This document shows, piece by piece, positions 40,161 through 50,387 of a DNA stretch of 64,000 nt (positions are counted from its first letter, which is position 1; each line of letters begins with the position of its first letter). This DNA is from Flammulina velutipes (Eukaryota; Basidiomycota; Agaricomycetes; Agaricales; Physalacriaceae). The stretch spans positions 2,108,001-2,172,000 of the forward strand of contig CM022368.1 of NCBI GenBank assembly GCA_011800155.1. The letters are read 5' to 3'. The position numbers were made by a program, and so were the translations under genes. The notes beneath the pieces were generated by a model. The model searched no databases. It saw only the letters and a program-made list of their open reading frames with translations, and had not been told where the DNA came from.

Positions 40161-41269
40161 ATGGAGCCGCTTGGTCTACGCTCTCAGGATTTCTTCAGCA
40201 CACTCTGGGAGGACTACATGACTCTGTTACCACCACGGCCTGTGCCCATCGTTTTCGACGACTACATTCGCTTTGGATCGGCCCTTCCGACGAGAGAGGT
40301 GCCACAGCTTGCACTTGGTGTGAGTGATCGCTATAATCTTATTGTCCACTCTACAACGATGCACTAGCGTCCCACTCTCACCGCCATGCGCGATCGCGAC
40401 GGCCGCGACGTCGTCTGCAAAGTCCTTGTAGTCAAGGATAAAGGCAGGCATGCACTTGAGATACACCATAGGTTGGCTGGTGGTTCGCCGGAGAACCATG
40501 TTATCCCGCTTCTCCGCGAGATTGTCTTCCAGGACATTGTCATTGGTGTGTATCCCCAGCTCATGTCAACCATTGAATGGGAAATCAATGCCCCGAATGA
40601 GGGTGGTACATCTCTGGGTGATGCTATGAACATACTTGCACAAACGTTGGAGGGGCTCGCGTACATGCACGAACGGCGTGTGGCGCACCGGGTCAGTTAC
40701 GCTTCCAGTATTTGATCCGGCGTACCGACTGATATGTGCATCATTGTAGGATATGTTCCTCGGTAATATCATGCTCACTTGGCATCCGTGCTCCCTCAAG
40801 ACGAAGCAAGTACCTGCGCGCCGCCCAACAGTCTACATCGTTGATCTAGGGTGTGCTGTATATTTTCCCGAACACACGCCACTCGATTCATGCCTCTCTA
40901 CTTCGTGTCCGATTGTGGATTACGGACGCCCTCAGCCTCCCAATATAAATTGGGCGAGTTACAATCCTTTTCACCTCGACATGTGGCAGCTAGGACACGA
41001 GTTTGGAAGAATCAAGGTGGGGATTGTTTTCTAATGCAGTTGGCTTGTCATTGATCTGGATGTATAACGCTTAGGCGCCAGATGCGATAAAAGAGCTACA
41101 GTCATTCCTAAGCACACTTGGAGAGCAGACGAGCGCACAGGATGCGCACGACATGCTGTGCAGGATCCTAGGACGGATTCCTCCAGCCGAACTGCTCGTC
41201 GTAGTGGTACAGGATCCACCTTATGTTATGGACCTTAGCATGATACCGGTTGAGTCGGAAATAGTGTAA
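40161..41269 (+). CDS. Basidiomycete-type protein kinase-like protein
   Basis: Four exons (40161-40319, 40368-40691, 40750-41016, 41075-41269) give 314 residues. A compact kinase fold is visible: VVCKVLVVKD with the ATP-site Lys, the hinge-side segment GVYPQLM, MHERRVAHRD, GNIML and VDLGCAVYF. So the HRD Asp, the catalytic-loop Asn and the metal-binding Asp are kept, but DFG is replaced by DLG. The region before the Lys lacks a clear Gly-rich loop, and the C-lobe is short. Such divergent kinase-like genes are common in agaricomycetes and their roles are mostly unknown. The start is uncertain: the chosen ATG is the first in frame. Confidence 0.6.
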
Positions 41270-41665
41270 ACTTCGATTTATTCTATGCATCTGGAAGGCT
41301 GAACCATGCCATCTCGAGGCCAAGTGTAAATTGTCATGAAAGAAAATCAATATATAGCCTTAGCCTTATCCTGATCTATCCTCACCGCGATCCCGCCATA
41401 TTCTCAATTGAATTAGCGTTCATTGCCACTTTGGGATCCCGCAACGGCCCGGGTCCCGCAGCTTTCTTCCCACCACGACGCGAGTTTCTTAAGCTTTATT
41501 GTTACCCTTCGAGGAAAGACTTCCAACGAATTGGACATCTCTTACGTCCGTCTCAAGCTCAGAAAGCATCAGAGACAACAGGAAATGTGTGGTTAAGAGT
41601 GGAGTCACGATCCTGAATCTTTGTAACTCTCAGGCTAAAGTCTCTGTTCCTTCTACCACTTGTAG

Positions 41666-42040
41666 GGCATAAGGTCTTTCCATTGGACACCGTCTAGGCT
41701 GAAGAAGCTCTTCAAGTCCGGCATTTTCTCATGGCACTTCTGCTATGATGAACTTACTCTCAATGCACACTCTTGGCCCTGCGCATCAATTCTCTACCAA
41801 CTACTCCAATATGTAACAGCCCTCCGGGCCACCTCTCCGTGGTGCACACCTCATCCTATGAGCATCGATAGCGGTCCATTTGCGGTAAGTCATTTAAGGT
41901 TACCTTATATGTCCACTACCTTGTACTAACACAGAAACAGGCCAACGGAGGAACATACTAACGCACGTCCGGGGATATCAACCAAGCTATACAGGAAAGC
42001 TTTGTATCTGAAATGGTGATTCACCTTGTCACTCCGAAAC
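41666..42040 (+). pseudogene. Probable protein-kinase relic
   Basis: An open frame starts at an acceptor (TAG ending at 41665), runs 73 codons to 41884, crosses a textbook intron (41885-41940: GTAAGT donor, TACTAAC branch site, CAG acceptor) and meets TAA six codons later. The spliced product reads ASILYQLLQYVTALRA, then PMSIDSGPFAANGGTY and stop. This recalls the linker and Gly-rich start of agaricomycete kinases. Beyond the stop the same frame continues SGDINQAIQESFVSEMVIH, like the segment around helix C. I read it as a decayed kinase start. It could instead be 5' UTR of the pheromone receptor, since the intron is intact. Confidence 0.35.
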
Positions 42041-42118
42041 GTCCTTGTTCTACCGGCTCTTGTTGTAAATGCTCAAAAGCGGGGCGAAGCGCACCTGGAC
42101 TCTCCCTTATTTTACGCT

Positions 42119-43933
42119 ATGCGTGCTGAGCTAGCTGTCCTTTCGTTCCTTTCAGTTGTGTTAATCGTTATAATCCTCCTATTCTACAGCTCCTCTTCTC
42201 GCAATAATTCTACGGTGTTCGCCCTCGCGATATGGCTCTTGATCTGCAACGCAGTGTATGGCATCGACTCTATTCTGTGGGCGGATAACATTGATATCCA
42301 TATACCTGCTTGGTGTGACATCGGTGAGCAATGTCTTTACCCGATGTGGTGGCACTGGAAGCTGAGAGCTTTTCAAAGTGACGCGCATTCTGCTCGCTGC
42401 GAATGTGGCTTTACCGGGAACATCCCTTGGGATATCTATGGACCTGGAGCGCATTGCATCGTCTCGTCCGTTGCCTGACGAGAGGTACGTGAGAAGGACG
42501 CGCATCGCTTACGACATTGCACTTTGTTTCCTAATTCCAATCTTCTATGCATCTCTTCGTACGTCCTTCTGTTGTATGACGACACGCACTTTAATCTGAT
42601 ATTACTGTATGTAGACCTCATTGTACAGGATCGCCGTTTCAATATCGTTCAGGACTTTGGATGTGGCGCTTCCATCCATCCTTCTATTATGGGAGCTGCA
42701 CTGATGCTCGTCCCGCCCTCCGTCATCTCTCTCGTAGCGTTTATATTCTCCAGTGTGTTACGTTCGATCTATACTGTTAACATGCATACTTACCACAGAT
42801 ATAGGTTGGACGATCTATTGGAGTCATAAATGGACATCAATCGAGTTGGCACAACGCCTCCAAGCTAGATCGTCCTTCTCTTTGACTGGATTCAGAACTC
42901 GTCTCGCACTTGCGATCTTTATTGCCATCATCTCACCCGTGATTACTATCGTCTCTGTTCTAGCTCATAGTACAGCTACTCCTTGGGTATCATGGACGAA
43001 CACACATGCTAAAGTTGATGTAATCCAAGTGACAACAGACATCCGTGGCGTTCAGACCGCCTGGGTCGGCGTTTTTGTCATCTCCTTCCTATTCGTCATA
43101 TCCCTGGTTGTCGAACTGGAGATCTTGACCAAATGGTTCCCGGTTTCTGTTTTCAAACAGTCCAGACGAGGCAAATCTCAGGACATACTTCTGCCTATGG
43201 TGTAAGTCCAAGAGCTCGAAATCCATGCATTCGCTGACGTATTTTACGCAGTAGCCATGACAGAGGCTCGGTGTCTGATCGCGATTCCATTCATACCATT
43301 CAATTGGTGTCTGGATGGGACGAAATGTTGCACGCAAAGCCATCTACCAAGAAAGCTGCCCGTCAACCTCTAGCGATCGTTACACAACACAAAGAACGTC
43401 CATCGGAAGACGACATATTCGCAGCTGATACCATGAGGTATCTTAGTTCTCCACAGGCGCGCACGTTAGGTGTGATCAGTCCAACGATGCATTATAACAT
43501 ACCTCCCCATCCATATTCTCCTCCTCCCCCAGAACCTTCGCGCGTCCCATCTCCATACTATCATACCAGGCCACAGCGGCCTGAATCTCTCAATCTCCAT
43601 AACGAAGCGCCAGAGCCCCAGCCTGGTACATCATCCTCCGTCGCCGAAGTCGACTCGTCGGTATATCGTAGGCGCCCATCCGTCCCGGAAGATGCTATCT
43701 CGACAATATCGACGCTTTATGATATTCCATGGCCTCTTCCTCCGGTAGAGGCTGCTCCCAATCGTTCGTCGAGTCGTTTCTCGACGATTGACGGAGCGGA
43801 TTATCCTATCACGCGTGCGTTGCTCGACCAACGCAAGAGCCCTCCAGTTCGGATCACGTCCAAGCGCCGCGCAGACCCTCGACCCCAGTTTGACACTTCT
43901 GTCTTCACGAGAACTCGCCAGGAGCTACACTAG
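42119..43933 (+). CDS. STE3: STE3-type pheromone receptor (GPCR)
   Basis: Five exons (42119-42323, 42379-42558, 42615-42752, 42799-43201, 43252-43933) give 535 residues. Seven hydrophobic spans follow the fungal STE3 layout: MRAELAVLSFLSVVLIVIIL, IWLLICNAVYGIDSILWADN, PAWCDIVTRILLAANVALPG, RIAYDIALCFLIPIFYASLH, IVQDRRFNIVQDFGC, IMGAALMLVPPSVISLVAFIF and AWVGVFVISFLFVISLVVE. The HLIVQDRRFNIV loop is a strong family mark. A long disordered cytosolic tail (about 250 residues, Pro/Ser-rich) follows the last span. STE3 receptors bind farnesylated peptide pheromones and signal through a G protein. The start at 42119 aligns with the usual short N-terminus. The first acceptor is AAG, which is unusual. 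Confidence 0.88.
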
Positions 43934-44188
43934 TATGTTTTTCTTTTTTGTATGTATTTAGTATCACCTTCAAGTTCCCCCACATATGATCCTGGACCTG
44001 CCCGAGGCATGCCTTTATTCATCTTCGTCCTATTCAACCAATTCAACTGTAGCGTTATTGACTATACTTACTGTAGCATATATGTGCATCTATCAGATCT
44101 TGTTTCGCATCACGCCCGGACCCGCAACTGAATGTGGCGTCCCGCATTGTACGAATGGACCAACCTCGATCACAAACTCAATTCAATT
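43934..44188. other. Region between STE3 and the repeat element
   Basis: It holds the receptor 3' UTR. No short reading frame ending in a CaaX box was found on either strand. One TGTACGAA motif at 44148 belongs to the repeat family described next. Confidence 0.5.
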
Positions 44189-44611
44189 GTGGCAACAATG
44201 GCCACCAGGACCCCCGATAATAGGTGGCAAGGCCAGATCCAAAATCATCGAATTTTGCCGGTTTTTGTACGAACACCAAAATGCCAATTTTCGGGTATTT
44301 TTGTCCGAACCCGCCTCCGGCCTACCTAAACAGCCCAAATTTGTCCGAATTCGGGCTCTGGCCTATAAAAATCTCTCGCGCTCTCCCTAGCGCTCAGGGA
44401 CTGCTCTAAATGCATTTTCATGCTTGTATAAACGCTCTGCGTCGTCAACACAGTACAGGTGAATGATTTACCTGTCCTCTTCCACCCCATTTTTTGCCTC
44501 CCCACCAGACGATCATGTACGAATTGGACTCCGACGTCCGCCTGCGGCGGGCGGTTTCTGTCCGAACTGGCCTCTAGCATTTTGGCCCAAATGGGCCACT
44601 TTTTGTACGAA
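44148..44611 (+). repeat. Seven-copy TGTMCGAA repeat in and beside the MITE
   Basis: The octamer TGT(A/C)CGAA occurs at 44148, 44266, 44302, 44342, 44516, 44559 and 44604, always on the + strand. Several copies are followed by a variable 5-10 bases and CTCTGGC, ATCTGGC or CTCCGGC, so the unit is a degenerate 25-bp repeat. The first copy lies outside the left inverted arm. Confidence 0.75.
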
Positions 44612-44666
44612 TTGGGATCTGGCATTGCCACCTATTATCGGGGGTCCTTGGCCACCGGGTGGCCAC
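44189..44666. mobile_element. MITE-like element with terminal inverted repeats
   Basis: Two 33-bp arms, 44208-44240 and 44615-44647, are inverted copies with 32 of 33 matches; the shared core is GGACCCCCGATAATAGGTGG. Weaker inverted similarity extends outward through GGCCACC/GGTGGCC to about 44189 and 44666, giving an element near 480 bp. It has no transposase, so it would be non-autonomous. No target-site duplication could be fixed. It sits between the STE3 gene and an unknown intronless gene. Confidence 0.7.
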
Positions 44667-44872
44667 AGAAAAACAATGGATAAAATTGAAAAGGCCACGA
44701 GGTGAAGTGAGGCCATATTAAAAGACAATCGAGATCCAAACTAGATCGGAGCGTGGCCGGTCACGAACGCGACCAGACCCAGCGGGACATATAAAGTACA
44801 TAAGGAACTGGGGAAGTAAACATCACCCACCCACACCAGTCCACACGTCCATTCTTTTTTCACTCTGTCGGC

Positions 44873-45493
44873 ATGTCGTCCTCGACGTATAACATAACTA
44901 TCACGCAAATCCTGCCGCCACTCAGCCAAGGTCTCCGAGAGCAGATTGCGATAAAGGGCCAACAGGAGAAGGAGAGGCGATACGGCGCTTCACAGGAAAG
45001 GAAGAGGGAGAAGCGGAACAGCACGTTGGCATACCAGTCGGCGAAGCTAGACCGGGAGAATTGGATGGCATACTTTACAGCGGACGTGGGGAAGCGAGAA
45101 ATCACACCAGCACCAACGCGGACGATGCTACAGCGTTCTGCGACGGTTGGAGTGGCCCCGCCGCCGCCACCACCACCAAAGACTCCCGATCACGCCACAC
45201 TTATGAACTCCCGTTACGGTCCCCAATCCCAATCATCAGCTACGCGCATCAGGATACCGGAGCGTTCACATACCATTCATACTGGGAGTGCGGCGAGGAT
45301 GCCCTTAGTGAGACGACCTACATTGCCGTCGTCGCCGGCAAGCACCAGGTCGCCACCTTCATCCATCAAAGAGGAAGCGCGGGAAGAGCGAACGCAGTCA
45401 GAGGGAGCAGGGATCCCGACATACAGTGCGCAGAGCGCAGCGCAGGCCGCAAGAAGTGAATCGTTTAGGCGGAGGTATTATAGTTCAAAGTAA
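44873..45493 (+). CDS. Intronless unknown protein, 206 aa
   Basis: One open frame encodes 206 residues: MSSSTYNITITQILPPLSQG, a highly charged helix (QQEKERRYGASQERKREKRN), then a Pro run (PPPPPPP) and a Ser/Pro/Arg tail ending SFRRRYYSSK. A CATATAAAGTACATAA box near 44790 lies about 85 bp upstream, a plausible TATA. There is no signal peptide or span. I do not recognise a family. The lack of introns and the closeness of the MITE are notable, but composition is like other genes here. Confidence 0.6.
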   Translation: MSSSTYNITITQILPPLSQGLREQIAIKGQQEKERRYGASQERKREKRNSTLAYQSAKLDRENWMAYFTADVGKREITPAPTRTMLQRSATVGVAPPPPPPPKTPDHATLMNSRYGPQSQSSATRIRIPERSHTIHTGSAARMPLVRRPTLPSSPASTRSPPSSIKEEAREERTQSEGAGIPTYSAQSAAQAARSESFRRRYYSSK

Positions 45494-45740
45494 AGGCGCA
45501 TGAGAGAGAGAGAGCAATATCGTATTCTACTGTATCTATAGGAATTTATGGGCAGGCACGGCGTAATCAATCAAATGGAATGTGGCGCGAATAGCGTGGT
45601 GTCGTCTGACATAAGCAGCAACTTGACCCCCAACAACGATCGACTGTTTTGCTCTTGTCTTCCTCCCGCCCTTGTTATTTCTCTGGCTTGCCAGCTCGCC
45701 CCGCCGCTCTCTAAATATCGCTCTTTAACATCCTAAAATC

Positions 45741-46770
45741 ATGCATTTTACGCTCAGCTTCATCCCGTCGCTGCTTCTGGCCGCTTTCGCTGTCGCACAC
45801 GACGATTCTCACATTGCTGCTCGCCACCACGGCTCCGTAGCGAAGCGCGCCCTCAGCAATACAAACCATACGCTCTCCAAACGCTTCGACAACTCTAAAT
45901 GGTCGTTTTATGATGTCGGACAGTGCGTTCTTTTACGTGAATCTTCTTTCCCCCGTCTCAATTGTTTTGCAGAGGCGCCTGTGGGGACTTCAACGGTGAG
46001 AACGACTTTGTGAGTACTTTTCGCAGACCGATATCCTCTGGAGATTGCTCATTTCGCATCAGATCGTCGCCCTCAACTCTCCAGTCGGTGAATTCGCCCT
46101 GAGTTTCGTTCCCTTTCCTTACATCCTTTCTTCAGCAATACGGTGGCGGTTATCCCGGCCCACAATGCGGAAAGACCATTACGATGACTTACAACGGAAA
46201 GACGACAACGGCAACGATTAAGGACGAGGTATGTGCGGCCAATGCTGCCCGTCAACCGAATATTCACCCAAATCGCAGTGCCCTGGCTGCCCATTCGGTG
46301 GTTTGGATTTGTCCCGAGGCCTCTTCAGATACTTTGCCTCTGAGGACCTTGGTCTTATCTACGGGAGCTGGAACTTCAACGATGGCAGCGACACTCCCGC
46401 TCCCGCACCTGAACCCAGCTCGGTTTACACGCCTCCCCCTGAGCCAACTTCAACATATGTTGCTCCTCCTCCCCCAAGCTCCACCTACACGCCTCCGCCT
46501 CCGCCGACGTCGAGCTCGTCAGTCTACGTTGCCCCTCCCAGTTCCAGCGTCGTAGAGTCATCATCCGTCTGGTCTTCGAGCGCCGCTCCGTCGTCATCCG
46601 CCGCCCCGCCTGCCCCCAGCAGCGAGAGCGCTAACGACAATGACAACGGCCTTGCCATTGCAACCGGTTCTGTTACCTACGACGACACAAAGCCCTACAA
46701 CATTCTCAAATTGAACGGCGCTGTCGTCAACATGGCTGGATTGGTCGTGCAAGCCGCCCAGCTGCTGTAA
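45741..46770 (+). CDS. Secreted expansin-like protein (RlpA/barwin double-psi barrel)
   Basis: An N-terminal signal peptide (MHFTLSFIPSLLLAAFAVAH) and a pro-region with a KR site lead to a double-psi beta-barrel. It reads GACGDFNGENDF, IVALNSPQYGG, GPQCGKTITMTYNGKTTT and KDECPGCPFGGLDLSRGLF, with four conserved Cys and the GxLDLS motif. Five exons are joined by introns of about 50-60 nt, with one weak donor (GTCGGT). After the barrel comes a Pro/Ser/Thr-rich stalk and a hydrophobic C-terminus (VVNMAGLVVQAAQLL) that might be a GPI signal. Such proteins are common in agaricomycetes as wall-loosening or expression-during-fruiting proteins; no enzyme activity can be assumed. Confidence 0.82.
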
Positions 46771-47216
46771 AGGGTAGTGTGAACGGTATACGCAGTGCAT
46801 TCATTATATCTGTTTGCTCGTGCTATTATATACCCAGCTCCCGTTCTCCTGATAATCTACTCTTATTCCTTCTATTTGTGTACGGGTTGTGTTGAGGTTT
46901 CTTCGTCCTAGGGGTTATCTGCGCCAGTACCTACGTACATTACTGTGTTTTCAAGGCCGGCCCTTTGCCTACATTAATACATCCGGATGGTACACATGTC
47001 AAACTCAATTTGTTGACTACTATATGTACAGATCGGAATGTTACAGTGAATGGCTAGCTACTGTAGCTGAGCGCTGAGCAGGTGCTAGGATAAATAAGAA
47101 TGGTCGAAAGCAGAAGCAGTTGTAAATGTGCGTTAGATCGTACAGCAAGAAAAAGGAAGGATGTGGGTAGCTCTGGTATGGTACAATATGCATCTTCGAT
47201 CTTAGGATCATGCCCT
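46771..47216. other. Convergent intergenic region
   Basis: The 446 bp hold the 3' ends of two convergent genes. I see no exon, RNA gene or repeat. Confidence 0.5.
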
Positions 47217-48197
47217 TTAATGGAAGCATTGGACGAGCAACACTCCGAGGCCATTCTGCTTGACCCACTTGAGCGACGCCTGATTCTTCTTCCGACGGAT
47301 GTCTTTGATCAAGGCTGAACGGCTGGGATGCATGGTAGCCTGCACGGCCTGGGGTCCCTGTCCGCGCACCGCGAGGTAATCTCTAATGTTAACGAACGCA
47401 CGCGATTTGAGATACGCTTTCGCAGCAGATAACGATGCGGGTAGAGACGACGAGGCAAGCCCCAGCTCAATGATCAAAGATTGAAGGAGAGTTAGCCGAC
47501 AAACTGAAGAGCCGGGGTTGGTCAAGAAGCTGTTTGGGATGGGTATTAGTGAGGGTACGGTGACGCGGGGGGGAAGAAGGTGGACGTACGAATTAATGTA
47601 GCGGACGGCGTCTTCGTAGACTGAAGGGGGGTTGACTACGTCTTCGAGGGGTTCAGAGACACCCTCTGAGACATCGTCGACGATGGGACGAGCGCCCAGA
47701 CCGGTGGAGGCCGTGTCCTTTGGCTTGCGAGCACGTTTCCGCCTGGGGGAGGACGGTGCCGCCGTAAGGGTGGCAACCGAAGGAGGTCTGGTTGTAAGCG
47801 CAAGGGGCTTATTCCTGCACTTCTTAATTGGCTTTGTGGCGTTGGTAGGCGTAGCTGGGCTGCTTAACGTCAGTCCCTGGAGGTCGGAGGCGAGGCTGGC
47901 TGCCGCATGGGAATGAGGGGTGGACAAGCTACTCCCACGGGTCTCGAGGAGCACAAAATCGTCCTCTGAAGCAGAAAGAATGCTGCTCTCGGAGGCGGAG
48001 AGCACTGAGGGTGACAGTATGTCGGAGGATGCAACACTCCAGACAATCTCGTCGTCCGAGTCTTCAGAAAACTGTAAGGACTGGGAGGAGTCGGTGGAAG
48101 ACGAGCGAGATCTGGTGGAGATAAAGTCAAAAGAAGATGCAGTCGATGTCGCGGTGAACGTCGGCGACGAGAGCGGCGTCGACAACATTGTGGACAT
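47217..48197 (-). CDS. Ser-rich protein of unknown function, 306 aa
   Basis: Two exons (48197-47590 and 47529-47217) encode 306 residues. The N-terminal 170 residues are Ser/Thr-rich with acidic patches (FSEDSDDEIVWSV), probably disordered. A basic cluster (SPRRKRARKPKD) could be a nuclear localisation signal. The C-terminal 110 residues look folded: YEDAVRYINSFLTNPGSS, LTLLQSLIIELGLA, AKAYLKSRAFVNIRDYLAVR and LIKDIRRKKNQASLKWVKQ. The start was taken at MSTMLSTPL; the frame is open further upstream. I do not recognise the fold; the pattern suggests a fungal-specific helical domain. Confidence 0.6.
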   Translation of the reverse strand: MSTMLSTPLSSPTFTATSTASSFDFISTRSRSSSTDSSQSLQFSEDSDDEIVWSVASSDILSPSVLSASESSILSASEDDFVLLETRGSSLSTPHSHAAASLASDLQGLTLSSPATPTNATKPIKKCRNKPLALTTRPPSVATLTAAPSSPRRKRARKPKDTASTGLGARPIVDDVSEGVSEPLEDVVNPPSVYEDAVRYINSYVHLLPPRVTVPSLIPIPNSFLTNPGSSVCRLTLLQSLIIELGLASSSLPASLSAAKAYLKSRAFVNIRDYLAVRGQGPQAVQATMHPSRSALIKDIRRKKNQASLKWVKQNGLGVLLVQCFH

Positions 48198-48309
48198 CGT
48201 GGAAGGCAAAAGAGAAACGAGTTGCAACGAGGCCCCTGTTCGGTCATTATATTTGATGCCATCTAATCGCGTAATCGTTATCACGAAAGGGATGTGGGGA
48301 AAGATCGTT

Positions 48310-50315
48310 TTAATTTTGAATCTTCCAGTACACAACGCTGTTGTTGTAACCTGCTAAAGCCTTCTGCTCGACGTCAACTCGTTTCCCCCAGACATGGCCT
48401 TGCAGATCGAGTACTTTGCCTTTCTTCTTCTGCAGCATCACCCGCTCATCACCAACGATCAATGTCGTTGGGACAGGTAGACTGGACTTTTTGCCATTTC
48501 CAAGTTCTGAATCGTGATTTTTTCCCCACACGTAGAGGTCTTTTCCCAAGTTGACGCCACGCGATGTGTCCAAGGTCAGCAGGACATGCCCACTGGCTGA
48601 TACACTGACCTCTTGGGGGAGGATAGGCACGAGAGCCTTCTTCTTGTCGTCGTCTACATGATATCAGTAACATGCCAAGGAAGAAAGAAGACAACATACA
48701 TTCTGTCAGTTTGCCAATGCCACGAGTACGTATCGGTGTGGACTGTGCATTGCTGAACACATTGTTGCCCAAAGCACCCCATTGTCCATTTCCACACATG
48801 AGTACGTCCATCGTAGGTGGTACACCTTCATCTGTGTATTCAACCATGAAGCTTGTCAGGTCTCCTCCTAGAGGTCTTTATTTAGCAGTGCCTAATCTCT
48901 GACGAAATGTCATACCTGCAGAGACGTCAACGCATCTGCTCCGTAATCGAGGCGAGGTTGTTCGCCACAGAATCACCTCGGTAGGTACCGTGATCGTATC
49001 CAGAGCGACGTTTCCCCCCAGGCCGATTTGTCTGTATATCGTTGAGTAAGACAAGCACGAAAGTAAGAGAGCTGCGTCTCACCCATAGTCATTTGCACCC
49101 CACCCCAGAACCTTGCCAGTCGACGTACGTGCGAAGCTAGATCGGGCCCCAGCAGAAATTTGCTCGAACGATATACCAGCCAAAGCTGGGATCTCGAAAG
49201 CATATGGACAAAATCGAATTGTGTCATTTTCTTTCCATCCCTCCGGTTCCGTGGCATTGCCACTTTTACTCGCGAGCGACTTGGGTATGAGTTGAACAGA
49301 TACCGCCTGGTGGCCAAGATTGGGGCCAGGATGAGGAACCTGCACTTTCCGAAGACCAAGTTGACCGTATGCATTGGCGTTTTTGTTGATAGGATGGGCA
49401 AATACACGTCCAGAATTTGATAATGCCAGCAGATGGTTATCTCCAGCAGAGATTGATTTAAAGCTGAACAAACAAAGTGAGCAGCCCGTAAGTCGTGAAC
49501 AATAATTTACTAACAATTCCCGTCGGTTCAAACCGTCCTTCGGTTTTATCTCGACGAAATCGACGGTCTCGTCCTCGCCCCAGAACCATCCCGTGCTCCA
49601 CCAAGGATAACTTGAGGGTGTTGGCATCCCAGGTCGCAGCTCCTGTTTCGACGCGCTGACTTCCATGGAATAAATTCTTCCGGATGCAGAGAGAGCGAAT
49701 AGACGCGACTTGGAGAGCTGAAGTTGGACGATGTTCTAACAAATTGTTATGGATTACCCCCGTCACAAGACCAAGGTGGACGTACCTTGCCGCGGAGGGT
49801 TACTTGAGGACGAGAGTGAGTCTCTTCTCCAAAATAGCCGCGTCCCCATTGGTAGACGTCGCCTCTTGCGTCAATACACGCGGCATGGTCTTCGTGGACT
49901 GCTAGGTCCCGCAATGCTACTCCCTCAAGCCATTTAGCGACTGCTGGTGTTCGAAGAACATCTGGGTCAGTGTCCGACAGTAGTAACGTGCTTGATCTGC
50001 GTGCATTGTTAGCTCCGAGTGCGCAAAATAATGGCAGCGCACTCACCTATTAGAACCCCAAACTAATGACTGGAGAGTGTCGGACTCTTGCACGAGTGTT
50101 ATATCCGAGCTCTTCAAGGGCACCTGGGGCTTCGGGATGGTTGCATCGCTGTGTATGGTGTTCTTGTCGCGTTGAGAGTACCAGAGAGCTGTGCCGACTA
50201 GAATGCCCGAGGATGAAACTAGGACTGTTCTGTAGCCATAATTGAAGCCCGAGAAGGAAGCCTGTGAGTGCAGCCTTCGAATACTCGTTCGTAGATTTCG
50301 CGAACGGCTGAGCAT
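48310..50315 (-). CDS. FMP25: RCC1-repeat mitochondrial protein FMP25
   Basis: The N-terminus MLSRSRNLRTSIRRLHSQAS is a clear mitochondrial presequence. A hydrophobic stretch (TVLVSSSGILVGTALWYS) then fits one inner-membrane span. The rest is a beta-propeller of RCC1-type repeats: VYQWGRGYFGEE, KSISAGDNHLLALSNSGRVF, AYGQLGLRKV, SAGARSSFARTSTGKVLGWG, VLMCGNGQWGALGNN and LYVWGKNHDSELGNGKK. This layout matches Fmp25, which yeast needs for bc1 complex assembly, and human RCC1L. Introns are short; some borders in the middle were not fixed. It starts 72 bp from a divergent HAD-family gene. Confidence 0.78.
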
Positions 50316-50387
50316 TTGACGGAAGACGGTGACGGTACAAGTCAGACAAGCGCGTGCTCCGTCGATCACAACTTTCCTTCAACTTTG
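50316..50387. promoter_or_regulatory. 72-bp shared divergent promoter (FMP25 / FCP1-like)
   Basis: Only 72 bp separate the two start codons; TGACGG and GGTGACGG motifs occur on the + strand. No TATA box is seen. Confidence 0.4.

Noticed and set aside
41749..41820. A 23-codon ATG frame (MMNLLSMHTLGPAH...)
   Set aside because: It has no CaaX end and overlaps the better-supported kinase-like frame.
41270..42118. Search for pheromone-precursor genes (short frames ending CaaX)
   Set aside because: Candidates such as a frame ending CKLS before TGA lack an ATG and have no farnesylation-type CaaX; none was accepted.
44224..44705. Several 60-100-codon frames on both strands
   Set aside because: They lie within the inverted-repeat element and reflect its repeats.
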